This document shows positions 55,288 to 64,000 of a DNA stretch of 64,000 nucleotides, piece by piece. The stretch is from NCBI GenBank assembly GCA_028752905.1, contig JAQNBH010000015.1:36624163-36688162 (forward strand), read 5' to 3'. The DNA comes from Cladorhizidae sp. MBARI D1340-BT2 (taxonomy: Eukaryota > Porifera > Demospongiae > Poecilosclerida > Cladorhizidae). Below the pieces are notes generated by a model. The model saw only the letters and a list, made by a program, of their open reading frames with translations, was not told the DNA's origin and did no database searches. The position numbers were made by a program, and so were the translations under genes. The first letter of the stretch is position 1. The number at the start of each line of letters is the position of its first letter.

Positions 55288-58200
55288 GGCAAGCAAACAA
55301 GCCCTCACAAGGCAGTTGGATGGACAACTTAACATTGCCATGCGCATGGAATATGTATGATCTATGCATGTACACACTATTATAGTTGTCTTAAATAATG
55401 CAGGCTTATTAAATCTGAATGGTACAATGGCTGGAGGGAAAAACCCGGCTGCATGGGCAAGTGAGAATGGTGCTGCTTTTATGCTGAAAACAGAACTTGC
55501 TTATTAAGAAGCTGACATGGTTCAATACGCAGTGTATTTACTCTGGAATCCACAGTTATGAATATCCTTTGTACTGATATCTTGAAAGAGATTGACAAAA
55601 TAGCTATGCACTTAGATTTTAGATTGTAATAACATTTTCATTTCAAAAGAAATCCTTCCCAAAACAACGAGCAGGCCCTCAGTGCTGACTGTGCTGTCAC
55701 AGTAGTTTGCCATGAATGCTCTGTTTGCCTTTATATCATTACTGTAATATGTATTGCATTGGCCGAAAAGGAGAAGTGTGCGTCTGTGTGTGTGCATGCA
55801 CATGTGTGTGTGTGTCTGTGTGCGTGCACATGTGTGTGTGTGTGAGAGTGAAAAATAATATTACTTTGTATCACCAATCTTTGTATCTTTATGAGTCCTA
55901 ATATATAATGCTTGATAGGAGAGAGGGGAGGCACATGCATGAGGGCTTGGACAATAAGTCTAGAATTACAACCAACATCAACTCGATCAGCAAACAAAAT
56001 TTGGCTAAATCTCTGTGACAGTTTATAAATCCCCTCACTATCATACTTTCACTCGTATAGTGTATCTAGTAATCTAGCTAGCTTCACATTGAAAATTGTT
56101 CGTGTTCAAAACTGTAGTTATTGCCTTCATTGCTAGAAAGAGCTTGCCATCATCCACCATCGAGGAACTTCCTTGGGCTCAGGTAAAGCTTCTACACTCC
56201 ATTTGTCCATGTTTCTACAAGGTAAGGAGTGCCAAAAAAATATGTCGTTAACTAAACCTTGAAGATTACCTTTGAGATCCAAAAGCTTCAATGGAGCGCT
56301 TGAGATAGCTGTGAGAAAGTTATAGCTACAAACTTCATCGGTAGCCCTAACTACTGCATTATACTAGGCATGATTCAAAGGAAGAGATACTAACTTTCTA
56401 AGCACGCACAGCTTAGGCTAAATTAAGCTATACAACAATTTTGTTGTCAACTTAGAGTCTATTTAGAATTTATTTTTCCTGCTCTACTTAACCATAGTAC
56501 CCAATGGTACTCACACAAATCAGGTCTCTCTAAAGATAATTGGTGAGAGGTTGTAGGTGAGGATTGCTGTGCATATTTACAATGAACTCAAATAGTTCCA
56601 GTGTCAAGTGGATACCATCAAGACCTCAGAGAAAGTAGGCTTGAGTTTATGTTACATGATTATTGCTTGTGATCATTTTCTGAAGTGCTACCTAATGCTA
56701 AAAGCAAAATTATTTTTTAACTAAATGATTGTATGTCACTACTCTCAATATTGTCTAGCTCTAAAATTACACTTGTACCAAGTTTCCAATCACAAAGACA
56801 GTGGCTAAGAGGTTGTATTTAAAGGTTGTTGTGCACAATGACTATACATATACAAGCACTATACAAATATCCCAGAACAAAAAATCATTTGTTTGTTTGT
56901 AAGGTTGGGGGTGAATGAATAACCATGCAAAAGTTTATAGACCCCAAACTCAGTATCTACAATAGGTCACTTGAAAGTCACCTGCCATGACAGGAACAAC
57001 AAAGCAATCAGCTTGCACTATATAACATGGTATAAATTTTTATGTTAAATTTCGATTTAATTACACAGCAGTTCACAAACAAGCTTTGTCCACAGAGATG
57101 GCCAATGTGAAATCTTCACAAGCAGGTGACCTTCAAGAACTTCGTGACTCATTTTGGGCACAGCTTTAGTTATGGTTTACAAATAACTACACAAAGATGA
57201 TAGGATCTCGCCCGATGTAAAAACATGTACTATGTACTATGCAGTATATACTACTTACTATTCATTGGTTTGTAGTGGTTGGAGTCTTTCTGCATCATTT
57301 TTGCTTAGATGTGGTCTGGGTGTTGGACTACAGCCTGGGAGAACTAATACACACTGTAGGTACTGCCAATATATGTGCTTATAAGGACAAACTCCAGAAA
57401 TAATATAAGTTTAGTGTCAAGGGATTCCACAGAGGAGTACTTGCTTGGTAAACTCTACCTATATGTAGTGTAAAGACGCATTCCAGACATAAGTTACCTG
57501 TTAAGGTTTTTCACAGAGAAGAAGTACCCGCCAAGTCTATTTGCAGTGTGAAGACACTCCAGACAGGACTTTTCAAGGGTTTCTACAGAGAAGGATTACT
57601 TGCCAGGTTAAATAAACCACCACCAGAGTTCTACAGTAGCGGACTTGGGGCAATACTATTTTTGTGATCAGACTTTGCTAATGATGACTGCAAACTTATG
57701 GTCATAATTATGGCTATTGGCCAATCTTGAAGTGCAACTATTATAGGCTAGCTAGCTACCACCATAGTTCAGGAATATTTCAAAAATTAATTAATCTCAG
57801 CAACATATTCAGATGACTACAAAAATTATTAGAATATGAAATATGGCATGTCTAAACACTAAACATGTAAGTATGTGGTGGACTATTCGGATCTTATTTC
57901 CTCGAATGTTATTAAGCTAAATGACTCTGGTGATGGAAGTGTACTGTGATGATAACAAATATCCTGCACATCACATACTTTGCTATGTACTTATCTATGT
58001 GTTCTTTCCTCTTTCATTAAGCATGAAGAGTGTGGTTGGGATGCTATAGTTACTATCTCTTTCAGTAGTCATAACAGAGTAACATAAACTGACATAGCTA
58101 TAAAAACCACTTAGGTATATAAATGTCCGTGATAGTTATTAGTTCATGTGGGTGTATGCATATGTTTCTATGGAGACAATCCTGAACAGTTTCATTGTTG

Positions 58201-59014
58201 CATGGACTAAAAACCGATGATTACCACGAGTCGTAAAGGAAGTCACATGAGGTGCACATGATTCATGACAAGCCTGATAGGTAAGTGTTAACTATCTTTG
58301 TGATGTGCCAGCTAGTTCATTAAGTGATTCACTTCACCGACCATATCTTTCATTATCTTCCGTCAAGCATATCAGCCCAAGTGCATAAACCATCAATAAT
58401 GAATAATTATGTGCTAATTTGGGGTGTTAATTATAGTGTTACATTGGTTTATTATATGATAACTATGCCTGTAATTAAACTATGGAAGTGTTTGAGATTG
58501 TCTTCTTCTTTCAATTACAAGGAAGAATGTAATGTAATCCACAGGAACGCTGCAATGTGATTGGACTGCAACTATCGTGGCACGACACATGTTGTGTATA
58601 TTAGAGACATCAGACACTTTTCTTACCCTACCCCAAATATAAGGATCAAGAATTAGCTATGCCAGACTACTATTAATGAAATATATATAGTTGTAAAATC
58701 AGCACAGGTGAGGGAGATGGAGACATTAGAGCTCCTTTTGTCAATGCTATCATAGACTTTAAAAAAAGAGTGTAAGAACCTTTGGCAAATAAAGACATGT
58801 CCATGTGGCATGCTGTGTGATGGGTAATACTAACTCAGTGCAGAACTATAGAAATGCAGTGTGAATGTTGTCTATGAATCTGTATATCATATGTTCTTTC
58901 ACAGAGATTTGCTGTACATGCTCCAATGCTATTGGCATTCTAGCAGAGGACCAAGTGGAAATAATCTCATCATCTACAATTACTTTCTCAATAATCAACT
59001 GAAAATGTACTCAC

Positions 59015-59165
59015 CACTTGCTCTTATGTCTGGAATGTATGTCAACTGAGAGTTTGATGAGAGTTGATCTAGCTCTCTACTGAGAGAACTGTAAGGGTCC
59101 GGTAGAGTAGCAGTAAGTGTGATAGACAGTGGAAGCAAAGGCTGAGAGCAAGATGACATCATCAT
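59015..59165 (-). CDS. candidate minus-strand first exon with signal-peptide-like start
   Basis: Starts at one of three consecutive ATGs and reads SSCSQPLLPLSITLTATLPD, then a polar stretch ending I-R-A-S-G, with a consensus GTGAGT donor on the minus strand (59009-59014). It could be the first exon of a gene whose TM exon is 55118-55287. The block A copy has an extra base and stops early. Both the link and the gene are speculative. Confidence 0.2.
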
Positions 59166-59608
59166 GAAGATTTTATAGAAATGAGCGAGAGAAGATAACT
59201 GAACAGTGACAAGAAGGTGGAGGTGAAAGCCATGGGCAGTGTACAACAATACTTAGACAGTCAAGAGCAGAGCAGTAAAAAAAAGTGCACTCCCAACAAC
59301 ATCAACAGAATGTAAAACTGAGCTACAAAACTGGACAGGTGAAGGGACATGGAATATTCCAGGAGATAGGCTAATAATTTTAACCCGTGCTGAGCAGCAT
59401 CAAGAGAGACTGAGGTAAGGTCAACATGCCAGGAGGGAGCAAGAAAGCAGATAAACAATATCTAATGAGACAATGTAACTTGCCTGAATAGAGCACATTG
59501 ATGTGCACTACCAGGACCATGTTATCTGTAAAGGACTTGATCCCTTGTCATAGGTATATAATGTTAGTGAAATTGAAACATTTTTGATGCTGTATATTCT
59601 TGCTGCAG

Positions 59609-60231
59609 CTTCTGACAATCCTTCTAATCTTATGCTCCAACAAAAATGTTAGGTTCTCTGTAGAAATAAGCTGGACTATTTCAGCCAGTCCTCCTTCTAG
59701 AGGATATATCTTCAGTGATCCTTTTGTTGGTACAACAATAACAAATCCTCACACATACACGTCATTAACAATGCAAGTTGGTGAGGTAATTACTGTTCAT
59801 TTGGTGGACATGTCGGAACACTTTTTAGCGATGTACTGGGACCAATATCAAGCACTATACGAGGTGAGGAGATTGCAATCACATTAGACTTTGCTATACC
59901 AATTGCTGTTGGCATTTCCCCCACCAGATTTACTGGCTCCAATTATCACATCATCATCAGTGACTGCCACTTCAGCCACTCTAGTTTTGGCCCAGCCTAT
60001 GGACAGCCTACCAGCAGACCAGTACACAGTGACCCTCACTAGAAGAACAGGTGGACAGCAGACAAATTGTCAGCATGTTGCAGACACTGCATGTGACTAT
60101 GACTAGTTCCTCCAACTCAGTGCTGTTGGAGGGGCTGGAAGAGTCCAGTGAGTACTCTGTGAGTGTCACTGCCAGAACATTTGTTCTGACAAGGTCAATA
60201 AGTGCAGCAGATATCACCACACTAATAGCAG
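59609..60231 (+). pseudogene. partial receptor copy E: FN3-1 and FN3-2 exons
   Basis: FN3-1 (59609-59863) follows the family acceptor TTCTTGCTGCAG but has one extra base early (TAG stop near 59649) and one base less in the T run. FN3-2 (59928-60231) carries four extra bases (GCAT near 60089), which shift the frame. The donor is GTATAT where the family has GTGAGC. No further exons follow; beyond 60232 the sequence is unrelated. Confidence 0.8.
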
Positions 60232-61807
60232 GTATATTTTTGTGTTGCTATTAGAAGCCCCCTTGCATTCCTTGGTGAGACATAATTGCTCTCTAATTGT
60301 CTTGATGGTCCTCCATATCTCATTCAATTGTGGGTCATTCATTGTGTATACTCCGTCCGTACTGATCATGCTTCAAGCATCATGAGGTTATAATCTGATT
60401 GTTACCACCTGTTAATGATCAAACAAAATCTTGTCCAGTGAAATGTCAGTGCCTCATTGGAAGCTATTGTCTCATCAAATTTTGTTCTATACCAAATTTC
60501 TATCAAATACTGTCTAACTAATGGTAGTAATTTTCTTCCATGGTTAAGGATGGCCTGCAAGACTGGTAGAAATGCTGAAACGGGAGACTGCACATAAAAG
60601 CCCAATGAGTACTTTTAAATTATAGCACATAAGAAATGCTACATAGTAGGCCAAGTTTCCAGCTGTTGTTGGCTAGATTAGTGTTAGCTAGCAGAGATCA
60701 AGACTGGAGGAGTCTGTTTCTGAAAGCAAAAAGTAGTTTAAGAATTTGACCTTCCATATCAGACTAAAAAAGTGATGGCTTGAAGTAACATCTAGAACTT
60801 ACTCCTCCTAGCAGTAATACTTTTCTAATATATATATTAGACAGACTGAGTAGTCTTGTTCTCTGGCACTGTACATATTCACTTTTACAATACCTAACTT
60901 ATATTGCTTGTGAACTTTGCAGAGCTATATATGCCAATCAGATACAAGGAGACATCACGAGAATTCTTATGTGCCTTTTTAAAACTATAATTATCCTTAT
61001 GTCTGTTTCTTTGGCTTTTGCATAGTGGAACACTTCTGTTCTTTGGGCATTAATTTCTGACTGAAGTATGCTATCAGATGGACTTTATTTGATTGGCTGA
61101 GTGCTGCTCCTACTCCATAGTCTGATGCATATTATGTTTATAGAATGAATTCCTTCAAAAAAAAATTGTACTTTTATTGATTGTAGGTACTTTGACATTC
61201 TTGAGTCTATTTCACCCTGACTTGGTAGCAGTTTTCTTAGTTTGATCCTTTGGCTATAGTAGCATAATTAAGTATGAAACTTCTGTAGTATCCAGTCAGT
61301 ACAATGATCTCACCTTTCCTTGTTAACAGGGTTTGATACTCTTGATTCTTTCAGCTTTCCTTTCCTCTGGTCTGCTAACTGATTGTATGTCCTAGGTAGG
61401 CACTTTTTTCAATAGTAAACTGACACTTCCTTAACCATCTTTCAACCACTTGACTTAAGTGATCTTCGTGTTCTTCCCACGAATTATTATATATGTTTAA
61501 TTGGGAATTTATAATGCTCTAATGACCCTAAGTCATTGGGAGGTTGATTAGGCTACACTAAGTCTAAATGGCATTGTTCTGAACTGAAGAAGTCCTCAAG
61601 GACTACTGACACAAAGCCGTATTTTTGCTCTATTTGTATAGCAATTCTGTTGTCATTAAGCATGGCCACAACAATTATTATAGCTGTATTAGTTGAAATA
61701 TGGGCATCAGCAGGTTCTGGCAGCAAATTAATTCACTGAATAGTCAACATCTCAATAGGTTAAAAGCTTGGAAGCCACACACCCTGCCAATTTGTTTGAT
61801 GTTGTAA
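60232..61807. other. unrecognised; possible internal part of the following retroelement
   Basis: No convincing open frame and no match to the blocks. Because the Ty3/gypsy RT begins at 61808, part of this may be eroded gag or protease, but I cannot identify motifs. Confidence 0.35.
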
Positions 61808-63341
61808 GTGGCAGACAATTCCGAAATCAATTCTGAAACTATTGGTAAGGTCAAGAAGGGTGTTACTCACTTAACTGAGGAACAGCAGCTTGGGTTAGAA
61901 CTGCGGCTCACCAAATTCCCCGACTGTGTTACCAATAGCTTAGGTGTTGCAAGGTTTGAGGAGAATAACATCAATGTTAAGGAAGGTTATCCTTTGAGAA
62001 CTCACCCTTATCGTATTGCTCCAAGCATGGTTGATGATTTGAAGGGAAGAGATTGATGATCTCCTTTGGAAAGGCGTTATTGTTCCACCAAAGAGCCCAT
62101 GGTCACCACCAATGGTGCCTCTCAGGGAGAAGATCACTGGACATGTGAGGCTCTGCATTGACTAAAGGAGGGCTAAATAAGATTACTATTTCGGATCCTT
62201 ATCAGATGCCATGTATCGAGGACTTACTAAATAGGATGCAAACTGGTTATCGAAACTAGACCTTAACAAATATTTCTATCAGGTGCCCTTAAATAAAAGT
62301 AGCCAGGACAAAACAGCATTTTGCACGGCATGGGGCAAGTATTGCGTGCCGTTTGGGCTGAGAATTGCATCTGCTGCATTCTAGAGTTGTATGCAGAATA
62401 CCCTTGCACACCTGTCAGAGTGCAGCTCTGCTTATATAGATGACATTCTCATTTTTTTCTGATAGCTGGGAGAAAGATATTGAAGCTGTAATACTTGAAT
62501 TGAGAGAGGCTGGGCTTACTTCTAATCCGAATAATTGTGTGGGGGGTTCAAAGTCACTTGAATATCTCTGATATGAGATAGGTCATGGGATGGTTGGTGT
62601 GCCAGAAGCTCAGGTCAGGGCCTTGAAATTTTTTTTCAGGCCAAACAACCAGAAGGGTTTGATGGCATTGCTGGGAGAGCCAGTTACTACCAGAGGTTTA
62701 TCCCCAATTTTTCCCAGTGGGAGAGGCCCCTATTGGATGCCCTTAAGAAAGATGCTCCCTGTTCCCTTGCATGGGATAAATCTGTTCTTTGCCACGAACG
62801 AACATATGCTCGAACTACCCAGAAATGAAGACAAGCTTCAACAACAGGCATCGGAGCTGTACTGTCAGTCATGTGGGAAGACATGGAGCGACCAGTGGCC
62901 TATCAACTGCAGGGGAAAAAATACACAGTCTCAGAGTTAGAGTGTCTGGTAGTAGTAAGGGTCGTTGATCACTTCGCCATCCACTTACTGGGGAGGGTCT
63001 TCACTGTGGTGGCTGATCACCATACCCTGGTAGCACTCCAAGACTCAAGCTGCCTGAATGGGCACCTCATGATGTGGGTGCTGGCACTCCAGGAATTCGA
63101 CTTAGAACTGAAGTACAAACCCAGCATACACCATCAAAATGCTGACGGCTTATCTAGACAGTGTTGGCCAGAGGATGATTCGGCCAGGACACCTTTGACA
63201 ATTAATCTGGCACAAGATGACAAAATGACAACCACTGGTCCTAGGCTCATGCTGGAAGCAGTCCCCACAAGAGGAGAACCCATACCAGAGGTGAGAGCTC
63301 CTAGCTTAGGACCAAGATGGCTCTTAGGCGTGTATAATTAG
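61808..63341 (+). pseudogene. Ty3/gypsy RT-RNase H remnant
   Basis: In order, across frameshifts: LTKFPDCVTNSLGVARFEEN and R-T-H-P-Y-R-I-A-P; KGVIVPPKSPWSPPMVP and V-R-L-C-I-D (RT start, 62070-62160); KLDLNKYFYQVPL (about 62258-62295); QDKTAFCTAWGKY and PFGLR; AYIDDILIFF (catalytic Y-x-D-D, about 62435). Then the connection domain and RNase H: KYTVSELECLVVVRVVDHFA, TVVADHHTLVAL, and the terminal H-Q-N-A-D-G-L-S-R (to 63150). At least four frameshifts or stops. The last frame stops at 63341 with no integrase. Confidence 0.85.
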
Positions 63342-63346
63342 TAAAC

Positions 63347-63620
63347 TGTTAATAATGCAGTTATCATTATGTCGAGCTCTGTTGTGATTATATGCTTATT
63401 GACCACACTTTTATTTTATATTGGCATATGGAAACCTATGTGTGTTCTGTGCTTTGGACTTTGGTGTCTGTATTGTGTGCTTTCCTGCTTCCTGTGAGGC
63501 AGGGTATTTAAACCCTGACTCCCAACTGTTCAGTTAGTCTTGATATTGGATTGCTCAATTGTTCTATTGGATTTATAATATTCTAAATTTCTGATAATTA
63601 AGCTAAGGAGTGATCGTACA
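63347..63620 (+). mobile_element. candidate 3' LTR
   Basis: TGTTAATAATGCAG begins five bases after the pol stop, and TGATCGTACA ends the interval, giving TGT...ACA ends. A TATA-like GGGTATTTAAACCC lies at 63502-63516, followed by an initiator-like TCAGTTAGTC. This is what an LTR promoter would look like. No second LTR copy was found in the window, so it is a proposal only. Confidence 0.35.
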
Positions 63621-64000
63621 GCATAGATATTGCTCTGGTGGCAGTAATTATTATCAAGTTGGGAGGTATCTACCTAAGTGACCCTCAACACCCCTTCCGC
63701 TCACCATGTGATGCTTGCCTAGTAGATGTTGAACAACTGTACGATAAAAATTATAAGCAGATGAAAATACTGCCTTTTGTCTATATGCTGCACATGGCAC
63801 CTTTCAAATGGGAACAAACTCTATATCAACATGCCAATTGCAAGAGAGAGGTGAAACTACTGTCTCTCCAATCAGGATAAGGTTCTGTCAAGTTTTGGCA
63901 TCATAATTATTCAGTCTAACTGGGTCACAACAAATGACTTCTTGATAATTTGTAATAAGAACTGTGGCGACAGATACACCAAGGCAAAATACAGCAACTT
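63621..64000. other. window end, no gene recognised
   Basis: An 80-codon open frame at 63638-63880 contains C-D-A-C-L-V-D-V-E-Q-L-Y-D and might be part of a gene or element continuing past the window. No domain was recognised. Confidence 0.3.

Larger units (their letters stand above)
54760..59608. other. 3' spacer of block D
   Basis: Aligns with 18526-23750. It contains a TG microsatellite (55785-55845), the tandem repeat matching 21571-21780 (about 57405-57610), and the two minus-strand exon candidates listed separately. Nothing else is supported. Confidence 0.5.
50980..60231 (+). repeat. segmental duplication block D with partial copy E
   Basis: Third unit. The 5' flank from GGTTCATGCTAATTCAGAAC (50992) matches 32441 in block B and, from about 6100, block A. 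The receptor copy D inside has lost the whole ectodomain. The 3' spacer matches block A closely through 59560, and the block ends with FN3-1/FN3-2 of a further partial copy, as block A does. Confidence 0.85.

Noticed and set aside
1..64000. tRNA, rRNA, riboswitch or bacterial operon features
   Set aside because: Reading both strands, I found no cloverleaf-like box A/box B pair, no ribosomal sequence and no Shine-Dalgarno-led operon. A tRNAscan run would settle the tRNA question.

Overview
The window looks like nuclear DNA of an early-branching animal, most likely a demosponge (Amphimedon-like; inferred from style, not from a search). It is AT-rich, and its genes have GT-AG introns and phase-1 exons that each encode one fibronectin type III (FN3) module. 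It is crowded with decayed animal-type transposons: hAT, Ty3/gypsy, Mutator-like, TTAA-target and pogo-like. I see no bacterial operon, CRISPR array, rRNA or tRNA.

The core is a tandem family of single-pass receptors. Block A (about 5.27-24.3 kb), block B (about 32.0-46.4 kb) and block D (about 51.0-60.2 kb) are copies of one segment. Its ancestral layout is signal-peptide exon, Ig-like exon, five FN3 exons, transmembrane exon, a 42-nt cytoplasmic exon, a tail exon, a long spacer, and the first FN3 exons of a further copy.

Copy A (7976-18525, + strand) is the only one with an open ectodomain: signal peptide, Ig-like, FN3 x5, two more FN3 from an internal duplication, TM, short tail (about 916 aa). 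Copy B (34002-41140) has the full exon set but two frameshifts and a destroyed splice donor. Copy D (53120-54759) has lost the ectodomain but keeps signal peptide, TM and an intact tail, which would join in frame into a 115-aa ectodomain-less protein. Two further partial pieces (23757-24315 and 59609-60231) and an inverted copy of the 3' module (24490-26100) complete the family. The ancestral tail carries three tyrosine motifs: ITIM-like S-H-Y-E-D-V in the 42-nt exon, Y-G-Q-V, and a terminal Y-D-N-I. Copy A has lost the first (donor mutation) and the last (6-bp deletion); B and D keep all three.

Between the blocks: 0-5.3 kb holds a Ty3/gypsy gag/LTR remnant and a 31-bp minisatellite. 26.6-30.8 kb holds a minus-strand hAT transposase (DUF4371/hATC type) interrupted by an 889-bp TTAA-flanked element, then a retroelement fragment. 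42.0-44.6 kb holds a Mutator-like transposase remnant. 46.4-50.9 kb holds a pogo-like scrap, a dispersed repeat and a Ty3/gypsy protease-RT remnant. 61.8-63.6 kb holds a Ty3/gypsy RT-RNase H remnant with a possible LTR.

The architecture (Ig/FN3 ectodomain, phosphotyrosine-motif tail, tandem copies, many pseudogenes, exon reshuffling) resembles animal allorecognition and innate immune receptor clusters such as cnidarian Alr. That functional reading is inference.
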